Source: Hydractinia symbiolongicarpus (taxonomy: Eukaryota > Cnidaria > Hydrozoa > Anthoathecata > Hydractiniidae). Taken from it: 64,000 nt of DNA. The stretch covers positions 32,111,501-32,175,500 of the forward strand of contig NC_079880.1 of NCBI RefSeq assembly GCF_029227915.1. The letters are read 5' to 3'. Of this stretch, positions 35,193 to 48,549 are shown one piece after another; the first letter of the stretch is position 1; every line of letters starts with the position of its first letter. The notes beneath the pieces are model-generated. The model was not told the origin of the DNA and made no database searches. It saw nothing but the letters and a program-made list of their open reading frames with translations. The position numbers and the translations under genes were made by a program.

Positions 35193-36286
35193 ATGGCTTT
35201 AGAACGCCGTCAACTACATGCACAAGCCTCTAAATGCCGTAATATGGCATTTTGCCGTCTAGTAAAGGCCTTACACGTAAATCACGTGTTTCCACGCGCT
35301 TGCGCAGGTTACCATTTTTCTAGACCATCCATCCTACATGGACTACGACATCTTAAGTCATTTTCTTTGGCACCATGGCTTTAGAACGCCGTTAACTACA
35401 TGCACAGGCCTCTAAAGGCCGTAATGTGGACTTTTGCCGGCTAATAAAGGCCTTACGTGTATATCACGTGTTTCCACGCCCTTACACAGGTTATCAATTT
35501 TCTAGTCCATCCATCCTACATGGACTACGACGTCTTAAGTCCTTTTCTTTGGCACCATGGCTTTAGAACGCCGTTAACTACATGCACAGGCCTCTAAAGG
35601 CCGTAATAGGGACTTTTGCCGGCTAATAAAGGCCTTACGTGTAAATCACGTGTTTCCACGCGCTTACACAGGTTATCATTTTTCTAGTCCATCCATCCTA
35701 CATGGACTACGACGTCTTAAGTCGTTCTCTTTGTCACCATGGCTTTAGAACGCCGTCAACTACATGCACAGGCCTCTAAAGGACGTAAAATGGCATTTTG
35801 CCCCCTAATAAGGGCGATACACGTAAATCCCCCGGTTAAACGTGCTTGTGCAGGTTACCATTGGTCTACCTCTTTCACTCTGAATAGAATACAACGTTCT
35901 AGGTCGATTTCCCACGCACCATGGCTTAAGAACGCCGTCAACTACATGCACAGGCGTCGAAAGTCTGTGATATGGCCTTTTGTGGCCTAATAAATGTGAT
36001 ACATGAAAATCACGTGGTTCCACATATGTGTGCAGGTTACCATTGGTCAACTCCTTCTACTCTTAATGGACTACTACGTTCTAGGACGATTTTCCTCGCA
36101 CCATGGCCTTAGAACTCCGTCAACTACAGGCACAGGCCTCCAAAAGCCATAGTATAGCATTTTGCCGCCTAATAAAGGCCTTACGTGAAAATCACGTGTT
36201 TCCATGAGATTGGACAGGTTACCATTTGTCTAGTGCTTCCATTCTCCATAGACAACGACGTGCTTAGTCGTGTTCCGTTTCATCAT
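35193..36286 (+). repeat. Six-monomer duplicated block, copy 2
   Basis: Second copy of 32676-33770. At 36286-36297 it diverges: this copy reads GCTTTATAATGCC where copy 1 reads GCTTTAGAACGCC, and it then joins material related to 34145. A premature-stop variant (ATGGCTTAAG) near 35921 breaks the usual open frame, with no sign that this matters to the repeat. Confidence 0.9.
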
Positions 36287-36949
36287 GGCTTTATAATGCC
36301 GTCAACTACATGCACAGGCCTCTAAAGGCCGTAATATGGCTTTTGCCGCCTAATAAAGGCCTTACACGTAAATCCCCCGGTTCCACGTGTTTGTGCAGGT
36401 TACTATTGGTCTAGTCCTTCCACTCTTAATGGACTGCAAGGTCGTACGTCGCTTTCCCTGGCGCCATGGCTTTAGAACGCCATCAACTACATGCACAGGC
36501 CTCTAAAGGCCGTAATATGGCCTTTTGCCGCCTAATAAAGGCCTTACACGTAAATCCCCCGGTTCCACGTGTTTGTGCAGGTTACTATTGGTCTAGTCCT
36601 TCCATTCTTAATGGACTGCAAGGTCGTACGTCGTTTTCCCTGGCACCATGGATTTAGAACGCCGTAAACTACACTCACAGGCCTCCAAAGGCCGTAATAT
36701 GGCCTCTTGCCGCCTAATAAAAACCCTACACGTAAATCCCCCGGTTCCGCGTGCTTGTACAAGTTACCATTGGACTAGTCCTTCCACTCTCAATAGACTA
36801 CAAGGTCGTACGTCGCTTTCCCTGGCACCATGGCTTTAGAACGCCGTCAACTACATGCACAGGCCTTTAAAGGTTACAATATGCTTCTTACATGCCTAAT
36901 AAAAGCCTTACGTGTAAATCGCGTGTTTCCACGTGCTTGTGCAGGTTAC

Positions 36950-38255
36950 CATTGGTCTAGTCCTTCCACTCTCAATGGACTACAAGGTCATAAGTCGTTT
37001 TCCCTAGCACCTTGGCTTTAGAACTCCGTCAACTACATCCACAGGCCTCTAAAGGCCGTAATACGGCCTTTTACCCCTTATAAAGGCGATAAACGAAAAT
37101 CACGTGCTTCCACGTGTGTGTGCTGGTTACCATTGGTCAACTCCTTCCAATGACCATAGACTGCGACGTTCTAAGTCGTTTTCCCCAGCGCCATGGCTTT
37201 AGAACATCGTCAACTACATGCACAGGCCTCTAAAAGCCGTAGTATGGCGTTTTGTTGCCTAATAAAGGCCTTACGTGTAAATCACGTGTTTCCATGAGAT
37301 TGCACAGGTTACCATTTGTCTAGTCCTTCCATTCTCCATGGACTACGACGTCCTTAGTCGTGTTCCGTTTCATCATGGCTTTAGAACGCCGTCAACAACA
37401 TGCACAGGCCTCTAAAGGCCGTAATATGACCTTTTGCCCCCTAATAAGGGCGATCCACGAAAATCACGTGGTTCCATGTGTGTGTGCTGGTTACCATTGG
37501 TCAACTCCTTCCACTCTCAATGGACTACAAGGTCGTACGTCGCCTTCCCTGGAATCATGGCTTTAGAACTCCGTCAACTACATGCACAGGCCTCTAAAGG
37601 CCGTAATATGGACTTTTGCCGGCCACTAAAGGCCTTACGCGTAAATTACGTGCTCCCACGTTCTTGCGCAGGTTACCATTTTTCTAGTCCATCCATCCTA
37701 CATGGACTACGACGTCTTAAGTCGTTTTCTTTGGCACCATGGCTTTAGAACGCCGTCAACTACATGCGCAGGCCTCTAAAGGTTATAATATGCTTCTTAC
37801 ATGCCTAATAAAAGCCTTACGTGTAAATCACGTGTTTCCACGCTCTTGAACAGGCTACCATTGGTCTAGCCCTTCTACTCTCAATGGACTACGACGTCTT
37901 AAGTCTTTTTCCCCAGAGCCATGGGTTTAGAACGCCGTCAACTACATGCACAGACCTCTAAAGGCCGTAATGTGGGTTTTGCCGTCTAATAAAGGCCTTA
38001 CACGTAAATCGCCCGGTTCCACGTGCTTGTGCAGGTTACCATTGGTCTACTCCTTCAACTCTCAATGGACTACAAGGTCGTACGTCGCCTTCCCTGGCAT
38101 CATTGCGTTAAAACTCCGTCAACTGCATGCACATGCCTCTAAAGGCCGTAATATGGACTTTTGCCGGCTAATATAGGCCTTACGTGTAAATCACGTGTTT
38201 CCACGCGCTTGCACAGGTTACCATACATGGACTACGACGTCTTAAGTCGTTTTCG
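36950..38255 (+). repeat. 1.3-kb duplicated block, copy 1
   Basis: Matches 39476-40781 at a constant offset of 2526 bp. It includes the ATACGGCCTTTTACCCC form, the TTTCATCATGG form, the GTGGGTTTTGCCG form and a 20-bp-deletion monomer at 38102. The match ends in the closing region of that deleted monomer. Confidence 0.9.
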
Positions 38256-38263
38256 CCAGAGCC
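38102..38263 (+). repeat. 162-bp monomer with 20-bp deletion
   Basis: Same deletion, in the first 2526-bp-offset block; starts ATTGCGTTAAAACTCC. Confidence 0.95.
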
Positions 38264-39475
38264 ATGAGTTTAGAACGCCGTCAACTACATGCACATGAAT
38301 CTAGAGACCGTAATATGGCCTTTTGTTGCCTAATAAAGGCTTAGCATGCAAATCACGTGGTTCTACGTGTATGTGCAGGTTACCATTGGTCTACTCCGTC
38401 AAGTCTCAATGGACTACTGCTGTCCTAAGTCGCTTTCCTTGGCACCATGGCTTTAGAACGCCGTCAACTACATGCACAAGCCTCTAAATGCCGTAATATG
38501 GCCTTTTGCCGTCTAGTAAAGGCCTTACACGCAAATCACGTGTTTCCACGTGCTTGTGCAGGTTACTATTGGTCTAGTCCTTCCACTCTCAATGGACTAC
38601 AAGGTCGTACGTCGCTTTCCTTGGCACCATGGCTTTAGAACGCCGTCAACTACATGCACAGGTCTCTAAAGGCCGTAATATGGACTTTTGCCAGCCAATA
38701 AAGGCCTTGCGCGAAAATTACGTGCTCCCACGTTCTTGCGCAGGTTACCATTTTTCTAGTCCATCCATCCTACATGGACTACGACGTCTTAAGTCGTTTT
38801 CTTTGACACCATGGCTTTAGAACGCCGTCAACTACATGCACAGGCCTCTAAAGGTTACAATATGCTTCTTACATGCCTAATAAAGGCCTTACGTGTAAAT
38901 CACGTGTTTCCACGCTCTTGCACAGGTTACCATTGGTCTAGTCCTTCTACTCTCAATGGACTACGACGTCTTAAGTCGTTTTCTTTGGCACCATGGCTTT
39001 AGAACGCCGTCAACTACATGCACAGGCCTCTAAAAGCCGTAATATGGCTTTTGCCGCCTAATAAAGGCCTTACACGTAAATCCCCCGGTTCCACGTGTTT
39101 GTGCAGGTTACTATTGGTCTAGTCCTTCCACTCTTAATGGACTGCAAGGTCGTACGTCGCTTTCCCTGGCGCCATGGCTTTAGAACGCCATCAACTACAT
39201 GCACAGGCCTCTAAAGGCCGTAATATGGCCTTTTGCCGCCTATTAAAGGCCTTACACGTAAATCCCCCGGTTCCGCGTGCTTGTACAAGTTACCATTGGA
39301 CTAGTCCTTCCACTCTCAATGGACTACAAGGTCGTACGTCGCTTTCCCTGGCACCATGACTTTAGAACGCCGTCAACTACATGCACAGGCCTCTAAAAGC
39401 CATAATATGGCGTTTTGCCGCCTAATAAAGGCCTTGCGTGTAAATCACGTGTTTCCACGCTCTTGCACAGGTTAT

Positions 39476-40781
39476 CATTGGTCTAGTCCTTCCACTCTCA
39501 ATGGACTACAAGGTCATAAGTCGTTTTCCCTAGCACCTTGGCTTTAGAACTCCGTCAACTACATGCACAGGCCTCTAAAGGCCGTAATACGGCCTTTTAC
39601 CCCTTATAAAGGCGATACACGAAAATCACGTGCTTCCACGTGTGTGTGCTGGTTACCATTGGTCAACTCCTTCCAATGACCATAGACTGCGACGTTCTAA
39701 GTCGTTTTCCCCAGCGCCATGGCTTTAGAACATCGTCAACTACATGCACAGGCCTCTAAAAGCCGTAGTATGGCGTTTTGTTGTCTAATAAAGGCCTTAC
39801 GTGTAAATCACGTGTTTATATGAGATTGCACAGGTTACCATTTGTCTAGTCCTTCCATTCTCCATGGACTACGACGTCCTTAGTCATGTTCCGTTTCATC
39901 ATGGCTTTAGAACGCCGTCAACAACATGCACAGGCCTTTAAAGGCCGTAATATGACCTTTTGCCCCCTAATAAGGGCGACCCACGAAAATCACGTGGTTC
40001 CATGTGTGTGTGCTGGTTACCATTGGTCAACTCCTTCCACTCTCAATGGACTACAAGGTCGTACGTTGCCTTCTCTGGAATCATGGCTTTAGAACTCCGT
40101 CAACTACATGCACAGGCCTCTAAAGGCCGTAATATGGACTTTTGCCGGCCACTAAAGGCCTTACGCGTAAATTACGTGCTCCCACGTTCTTGCGCAGGTT
40201 ACCATTTTTCTAGTCCATCCATCCTACATGAACTACGACGTCTTAAGTCGTTTTCTTTGGCACCATGGCTTTAGAACGCCGTCAACTACATGCGCAGGCC
40301 TCTAAAGGTTACAATATGCTTCTTACATGCCTAATAAAAGCCTTACGTGTAAATCACGTGTTTCCACGCTCTTGAACAGGCTACCATTGGTCTAGTCCTT
40401 CTACTCTCAATGGACTACGACGTCTTAAGTCTTTTTCCCCAGAGCCATGGGTTTAGAACGCCGTCAACTACATGCACAGACCTGTAAAGGCCGTAATGTG
40501 GGTTTTGCCGGCTAATAAAGGCCTTACACGTAAATCCCCCGGTTCCACGTGCTTGTGCAGGTTACCATTGGTCTACTCCTTCAACTCTCAATGGACTACA
40601 AGGTCGCACGTCGCCTTCCCTGGCATCATGGCGTTAAAACTCCGTCAACTACATGCACATGCCTCTAAAGGCCGTAATATGGACTTTTGCCGGCTAATAT
40701 AGGCCTTACGTGTAAATCACGTGTTTCCACGCGCTTGCACAGGTTACCATACATGGACTACGACGTCTTAAGTCGTTTTCT
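39476..40781 (+). repeat. 1.3-kb duplicated block, copy 2
   Basis: Second copy of 36950-38255. At 40781 the closing sequence changes from TTTCGCCAGAGCC to TTTCTTTGACACC, the marker that also opens the monomer at 38811. The junction is therefore a crossover between two positions of the array about 1979 bp apart. Confidence 0.9.
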
Positions 40782-40789
40782 TTGACACC
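40628..40789 (+). repeat. 162-bp monomer with 20-bp deletion
   Basis: Same deletion; the only one of eleven not followed by an ATGAATCTAGAGACC monomer. It is followed by the TTTGACACC-marked unit at 40790, which marks a recombination junction. Confidence 0.95.
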
Positions 40790-43316
40790 ATGGCTTTAGA
40801 ACGCCGTCAACTACATGCACAGGCCTCTAAAGGTTACAATATGCTTCTTACATGCCTAATAAAGGCCTTACGTGTAAATCACGTGTTTCCACGCTCTTGC
40901 ACAGGTTACCATTGGTCTAGTCCTTCTACTCTCAATGGACTACGACGTCTTAAGTCTTTTTCCCCAGAGCCATGGGTTTAGAACGCCGTCAACTACATGC
41001 ACAGACTTCTAAAGGCCATAATATGGCCTTTTGCCGCCTAACAAAGGCTTAGCAGGTAAATCCCCCGGTTCCACGTGGTTGTGCAAGTTACCATTGGTGT
41101 AGTCCTTCCATTCTCAATGTACTACAAGGTCATAAGTCTTGTTCCCTGCCACCATGGCTTTAGAACTCCGTCAACTACATGCACAGGCCTCTAAAGGCCG
41201 TAATATGGCGTTTTGCCAGCTAATAAAGGCCTTACGCGTAAATTAAGTGCTCCCAGGTTCTTGCACAGGTTACCATTGGTCTAGTCCTTCCACTCTCCAT
41301 GGAGTGCGTCGTCCTAAGTCGTTTTCCGCAGCGCCATGGCTCTAGAACATCGTCAACTTTATGCCCAGGCCTCTAAAGGTTGCATTATGCTTTTTATATG
41401 CCTAATAAAGGCTTGAAACGTAAGTCACGTGGTTCTACGTGGCTGTGCAGGTTACCATTGGTCTACTTCTTCAACTCTCAATGGACTACTGCGTCCTAAG
41501 TCGTTTTCTTTGGCACTATGGCTTTACAACGCCGTCAACTACATGCACAGGCCTCTAAAGGTTACAATATGCTTCTTACATGCCTAATAAAGGCCTTACG
41601 TGTAAATCACGTGTTTCCACGTTCTTGCGCAGGTTACCATTGGTCTAATCCTTCCACTATCTATGGATTGCAACGTCCTAAGTCGTTTTCCCCAGCGCCA
41701 TGGCTTTAGAACATCGTCAACTACATGCACAGGCCTTTAAAGGTTACAATATGCTTCTTACATGCCTAATAAAGGCCTTACGTGTAAATCACGTGTTTCC
41801 ACGCTCTTGAACAGGTTACCATTGATCTAGTCCTTCTTCTCTCAATGGACTACGACGTCTTAAGTCGTTTTCCCTAGAGCCATGGGTTTAGAACGCCGTC
41901 AACTACTTGCACAGGCCTCTAAAGGCCGTAATATGGCTTTTGCTGCCTAGTAAAGGCCTTACACGTAAATTCCCCGGTTCCACGTGCTTGTGCAAGTTAC
42001 TATTGGTCTAGTCCTTCCACTCTCAATGGACTACAACGTCGTACGTCGCTTTCCCTGGCACCATGGCTTTAGAACGCCGTCAACTACTTGCACAGGCCTC
42101 TAAAGGCCGTAACATGGACTTTTGCCGGCTAATAAAGGCCTTACACGTAAATTCCCCGGTTCCACATGCTTGTGCAGGTTACCATTGGTCTAGTCCTTCC
42201 ACTCTCAATGGACTACGACGTTTTAAGTCTTTTTCCCCAGAGCCATGGGTTTTGAACGCCGTCAACTACATGCACAGGCCTCTAAAGGCCGTAATATGGC
42301 CTTTTGCCGCCTATTAAACGCCTTACACGTAAATCACGTGTTTCCACGCGCTTGCACATGTTACCATTTTTCTAGTCCATCCATCCTACATGGACTACGA
42401 CGTCTTAAGTCGTTTTCCCCAGAGCCATGGGTTTAGAACGCCGTCAACTACATGCATAGGCCTCTAAAGGCCGTAATATGGCTTTTGCCGCCTAATAAAG
42501 GCCTTACACGTAAATCCCCCGGTTCCACGTGCTTGTGCAGGTTGCCATTGGTCTACTCCTTCAACTCTCAATGGACTACAAGGTCGCACGTCGCCTTCCC
42601 TGGCATCATGGCTTTAAAACTCCGTCAACTACATGCACATGCCTGTAAAGGCCGTAATATGGACTTTTGCCGGCTAATATAGGCCTTACGTGTAAATCAC
42701 GTGTTTCCACGCGCTTGCACAGGTTACCATACATGGACTACGACGTCTTAAGTCGTTTTTGCCAGAGCCATGAGTTTAGAACGCCGTCAACTACATGCAC
42801 ATGAATCTAGAGACCGTAATATGGCCTTTTGTTGCCTAATAAAGGCTTAGCATGTAAATCACGTGGTTCTACGTGTCTGTGCAGGTTACCATTGGTCTAC
42901 TCCGTCAAGTCTCAATGGACTACTGCTGTCCTAAGTCGCTTTCCTTGGCACCATGGCTTTAGAACGCCGTCAACTACATGCACAAGCCCCTAAATGACGT
43001 AATATGGCCTTTTGCCGTCTAGTAAAGGCCTTACACGCAAATCACGTGTTTCCACGTGCTTGTACAGGTTACTATTGGTCTAGTCCTTCCACTCTCAATG
43101 GACTACAAGGTCGTACGTCGCTTTCCTTGGCACCATAGCTTTAGAACGCCGTCAACTACATGCACAGGTCTCTAAAGGCCGTAATATGGACTTTTGCCAG
43201 CCAATAAAGGCCTTGCGCGTAAATTACGTGCTCCCACGTTCTTGCGCAGGTTACCATTTTTCTAGTCCATCCATCCTACATGGACTACGACGTCTTAAGT
43301 CGTTTTCTTTGACACC
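40790..43316 (+). repeat. Marker-delimited unit 2 (14 monomers, 2527 bp)
   Basis: Length is 14 x 182 minus 21; 20 bp of the loss is the deleted monomer at 42608. Bases 41154-42518 match 44043-45407 at an offset of 2889 bp. Bases 42519 to about 43570 match the region from 45589 at an offset of 3070 bp. The shift of 181 bp means the next unit carries one monomer more at this point. Confidence 0.9.
42608..42769 (+). repeat. 162-bp monomer with 20-bp deletion
   Basis: Same deletion, in marker-delimited unit 2; followed by an ATGAATCTAGAGACC monomer that starts ATGAGTTTAG. Confidence 0.95.
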
Positions 43317-46300
43317 ATGGCTTTAGAACGCCGTCAACTACATGCACAGGCCTCTAAAGGTTACAATATGCTTCTTACATGCCTAATAAAGGCCTTACGT
43401 GTAAATCACGTGTTTCCACGCTCTTGCACAGGTTACCATTGGTCTAGTCCTTCTACTCTCAATGGACTACGACGTCTTAAGTCTTTTTCCCCAGAGCCAT
43501 GGGTTTAGAACGCCGTCAACTACATGCACAGACTTCTAAAGGACATAATATGGCCTTTTGCCGCCTATTAAACGCCTTACACGTAAATCACGTGTTTCCA
43601 CGCGCTTGCACAGGTTACCATTTTTCTACTCCATCCATCCTACATGGACTACGACGTCTTAAGTCGTTTTCCCCAGAGCCATGGGTTTAGAACGCCGTCA
43701 ACTACATGCATAGGCCTCTAAAGGCCGTAATATGGCTTTTGCCGCCTAATAAAGGCCTTACACGTAAATCCCATGGTTCCACGTGCTTGTGCAGGTTACC
43801 ATTGGTCTATCCCCTTCACTCTTAATGGACTACAAGGTCGTACGTCGCCTTCCCTGGAATCATGGCTTTAGAACTTCGTCAACTACATGCACAGGCCTCT
43901 AAAGGCCGTAATGTGGGTTTTGCCGTCTAATAAAGGCCTTACACGTAAATCCCCCGGTTCCACGTGCTTGTGCAGGTTACCATTGGTCTACTCCTTCAAC
44001 TCTCAATGGACTACAAGGTCGCACGTCGCCTTCCCTGGCATCATGGCTTTAGAACTCCGTCAACTACATGCACAGGCCTCTAAAGGCCGTAATATGGCGT
44101 TTTGCCAGCTAATAAAGGCCTTACGCGTAAATTAAGTGCTCCCAGGTTCTTGCACAGGTTACCATTGGTCTAGTCCTTCCACTCTCCATGGAGTGCGTCG
44201 TCCTAAGTCGTTTTCCGCAGCGCCATGGCTCTAGAACATCGTCAACTTTATGCCCAGGCCTCTAAAGGTTGCATTATGCTTTTTATATGCCTAATAAAGG
44301 CTTGAAACGTAAGTCACGTGGTTCTACGTGGCTGTGCAGGTTACCATTGGTCTACTTCTTCAACTCTCAATGGACTACTGCGTCCTAAGTCGTTTTCTTT
44401 GGCACTATGGCTTTACGACGCCGTCAACTACATGCACAGGCCTCTAAAGGTTACAATATGCTTCTTACATGCCTAATAAAGGCCTTACGTGTAAATCACG
44501 TGTTTCCACGTTCTTGCGCAGGTTACCATTGGTCTAATCCTTCCACTATCTATGGATTGCAACGTCCTAAGTCGTTTTCCCCAGCGCCATGGCTTTAGAA
44601 CATCGTCAACTACATGCACAGGCCTTTAAAGGTTACAATATGCTTCTTACATGCCTAATAAAGGCCTTACGTGTAAATCACGTGTTTCCACGCTCTTGAA
44701 CAGGTTACCATTGGTCTAGTCCTTCTACTCTCAATGGACTACGACGTCTTAAGTCGTTTTCCCTAGAGCCATGGGTTTAGAACGCCGTCAACTACTTGCA
44801 CAGGCCTCTAAAGGCCGTAATATGGCTTTTGCTGCCTAGTAAAGGCCTTACACGTAAATTCCCCGGTTCCACGTGCTTGTGCAAGTTACTATTGGTCTAG
44901 TCCTTCCACTCTCAATGGACTACAAGGTCGTACGTCGCTTTCCCTGGCACCATGGCTTTAGAACGCCGTCAACTACTTGCACAGGCCTCTAAAGGCCGTA
45001 ACATGGACTTTTGCCGGCTAATAAAGGCCTTACACGTAAATTCCCCGGTTCCACATGCTTGTGCAGGTTACCATTGGTCTAGTCCTTCCACTCTCAATGG
45101 ACTACGACGTTTTAAGTCTTTTTCCCCAGAGCCATGGGTTTTGAACGCCGTCAACTACATGCACAGGCCTCTAAAGGCCGTAATATGGCCTTTTGCCGCC
45201 TATTAAACGCCTTACACGTAAATCACGTGTTTCCACGCGCTTGCACTGGTTACGATTTTTCTACTCCATCCATCCTACATGGACTACGACGTCTTAAGTC
45301 GTTTTCCCCAGAGCCATGGGTTTAGAACGCCGTCAACTACATGCATAGGCCTCTAAAGGCCGTAATATGGCTTTTGCCGCCTAATAAAGGCCTTACACGT
45401 AAATCCCATGGTTCCACGTGCTTGTGCAGGTTACCATTGGTCTATCCCCTTCACTCTTAATGGACTACAAGGTCGTACGTCGCCTTCCCTGGAATCATGG
45501 CTTTAGAACTTCGTCAACTACATGCACAGGCCTCTAAAGGCCGTAATGTGGGTTTTGCCGTCTAATAAAGGCCTTACACGTAAATCCCCCGGTTCCACGT
45601 GCTTGTGCAGGTTACCATTGGTCTACTCCTTCAACTCTCAATGGACTACAAGGTCGCACGTCGCCTTCCCTGGCATCATGGCTTTAAAACTCCGTCAACT
45701 ACATGCACATGCCTGTAAAGGCCGTAATATGGACTTTTGCCGGCTAATATAGGCCTTACGTGTAAATCACGTGTTTCCACGCGCTTGCACAGGTTACCAT
45801 ACATGGACTACGACGTCTTAAGTCGTTTTCGCCAGAGCCATGAGTTTAGAACGCCGTCAACTACATGCACATGAATCTAGAGACCGTAATATGGCCTTTT
45901 GTTGCCTAATAAAGGCTTAGCATGTAAATCACGTGGTTCTACGTGTCTGTGCAGGTTACCATTGGTCTACTCCGTCAAGTCTCAATGGACTACTGCTGTC
46001 CTAAGTCGCTTTCCTTGGCACCATGGCTTTAGAACGCCGTCAACTACATGCACAAGCCTCTAAATGCCGTAATATGGCCTTTTGCCGTCTAGTAAAGGCC
46101 TTACACGCAAATCACGTGTTTCCACGTGCTTGTGCAGGTTACTATTGGTCTAGTCCTTCCACTCTCAATGGACTACAAGGTCGTACGTCGCTTTCCTTGG
46201 CACCATAGCTTTAGAACGCCGTCAACTACATGCACAGGTCTCTAAAGGCCGTAATATGGACTTTTGCCAGCCAATAAAGGCCTTGCGCGTAAATTACGTG

Positions 46301-46386
46301 CTCCCACGTTCTTGCGCAGGTTACCATTTTTCTAGTCCATCCATCCTACATGGACTACGACGTCTTAAGTCGTTTTCTTTGACACC
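43317..46386 (+). repeat. Marker-delimited unit 3 (17 monomers, 3070 bp)
   Basis: Length is 17 x 182 minus 24, with one 20-bp-deletion monomer at 45678. It is an expanded relative of unit 2. It also contains an internal copy: 43680 onward resembles 45315 onward, about nine monomers apart. Shared rare changes include ATGCATAGGCC, CACCATAGCT (43135 and 46205) and GGTCGCACG. Confidence 0.9.
45678..45839 (+). repeat. 162-bp monomer with 20-bp deletion
   Basis: Same deletion, in marker-delimited unit 3, exactly 3070 bp after the 42608 copy. Confidence 0.95.
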
Positions 46387-48185
46387 ATGGCTTTAGAACG
46401 CCGTCAACTACATGCACAGGCCTCTAAAGGTTACAATATGCTTCTTGCATGCCTAATAAAGGCCTTACGTGTAAATCACGTGTTTCCACGCTCTTGCACA
46501 GGTTACCATTGGTGTAGCCCTTCTACTCTCAATGGACTACGACGTCTTAAGTCTTTTTCCCCAGAGCCATGGGTTTAGAACGCCGTCAACTACATGCACA
46601 GACTTCTAAAGGCCATAATATGGCCTTTTGCCGCCTAATAAAAGCTTAGCAGGTAAATCCCCCGGTTCCACGTGGTTGTGCAAGTTACCATTGGTGTATT
46701 TCTTCCATTCTCAATATACTACAAGGTCATAAGTCGTTTTCCCTGCCACCATGGCTTTAGAACTCCGTCAACTACATGCACAGGCTTCTAAAGGCCGTAA
46801 CATGGACCTTTGCGGCTTATAAAGGCCTTACGCGTAAATTAAGTGCTCCCAGGTTCTTACACAGGTTACCATTGGTCTAGTCCTTCCACTCTCCATGGAG
46901 TGCGTCGTCCTAAGTCGTTTTCCGCAGCGCCATGGCTTTAGAACATCGTCAACTTTATGCCCAGGCCTCTAAAGGTTGCATTATGCTTTTTATATGCATA
47001 ACAAAGGCTTGAAACGTAAGTCACGTGGTTCTACGTGGCAGTGCAGGTTACCATTGGTCTACTCCTTCAACTCTCAATGGACTACTGCGTCCTAAGTCGT
47101 TTTCTTTGGCACTATGGCTTTACAACGCCGTCAACTACATGCACAGGCCTCTAATGGTTACAATATGCTTCTTACATGCCTAATAAAGGCCTTACGTGTA
47201 AATCACGTGTTTCCACGTTCTTGCGCAGGTTACCATTGGTCTAATCCTTCCACTATCTATGGACTGCAACGTCCTAAGTCGTTTTCCCCAGCGCCATGGC
47301 TTTAGAACATCGTCAACTACATGCACAGGCCTTTAAAGGTTACAATATGCTTCTTACATGCCTAATTAAGGCCTTACGTGTAAATCACGTGTTTCCACGC
47401 TCTTGAACAGGTTACCATTGGTCTAGTCCTTCTACTCTCAATGGACTACGACGTCTTAAGTCGTTTTCCCTAGAGCCATGGGTTTAGAACGCCGTCAACT
47501 ACTTGCACAGGCCTCTAAAGGCCGTAATATGGCCTTTTGCCGCCTATTAAACGCCTTACACGTAAATCACGTGTTTCCACGCGCTTACACAGGTTACCAT
47601 ACATGGACTACGACGTCTTAAGTCGTTTTCGCCAGAGCCATGGGTTTAGAACGCCGTCAACTACATGCACATGAATCTAGAGACCGTAATATGGCCTTTT
47701 GTTGCCTAATAAAAGCTTAGCATGTAAATCACGTAGTTCTACGTGTCTGTGCAGGTTACTATTGGTCTAGTCCTTCCACTCTCAATGGACTACAAGGTCG
47801 TACGTCGCTTTCCCTGGCACCATGGGTTTAGAACGCCGTCAACTACATGCACATGAATCTAGAGACCGTAATATGGCCTTTTGCCGCCTATTAAAAGCCT
47901 TACACGTAAATCACGTGTTTCCTCGCGCTTGCACAGGTTACCATTTTTCTAGTCCATCCATCCTACATGGACTACGACGTCTTAAGTCGTTTTCCTCAGA
48001 GCCATGGGTTTAGAACGCCGTCAACTACATGCACAGGTCTCTAAAGTCCGTAATATGGACTTTTGCCGGACATTAAAGGCCTTACGCGTAAATTACGTGC
48101 TCCCACGTTCTTGCGCAGGTTACCATTTTTCTAGTCCATCCATCCTACATGGACTACGACGTCTTAAGTCGTTTTCTTTGACACC
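46387..48185 (+). repeat. Marker-delimited unit 4 (10 monomers, 1799 bp)
   Basis: Length is 10 x 182 minus 21, with the 20-bp-deletion monomer at 47478. Bases 46932-47488 match 44225-44781 at about 2707 bp. It is a contracted relative of units 2 and 3, ending at the marker before 48186. Confidence 0.88.
47478..47639 (+). repeat. 162-bp monomer with 20-bp deletion
   Basis: Same deletion, in marker-delimited unit 4, with CTTACACAGG before GGTTACCATACATGG. Confidence 0.95.
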
Positions 48186-48549
48186 ATGGCTTTAGAACGC
48201 CGTCAACTACATGCACAGACCTCTAAAGGTTACAATGTGCTTCTTACATGCCTAATAAAGGCCTTACGTGTAAATCACGTGTTTCCACGCTCTAGCACAG
48301 GTTACCATTGGTCTAGTCCTTCAACTCTCAATGGACTACTGCGTCCTAAGTCATTTTCTTTGGCACCATGGCTTTACAACGCCGTCAACTACATGCACAG
48401 GCCTCTAAAGGCTGCAATATGGCCTTTTGCCACCTAATAAAGACCTTGCACGTAAATCCCTCGGATCCACGTGCTTGTGCAAGTTACCATTGGTCTAGTC
48501 CTTCCATTCTCAAAGTACTATAAAGTCATAAGTCGTTTTTCCTGGCACC

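Larger units (their letters stand above)
38811..40789 (+). repeat. Marker-delimited unit 1 (11 monomers, 1979 bp)
   Basis: The monomer at 38811 is preceded by CTTTGACACC, with a rare A in place of G. The next occurrences precede 40790, 43317, 46387 and 48186. This unit is 11 x 182 minus 23 bp and ends with a 20-bp-deletion monomer. Confidence 0.85.
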
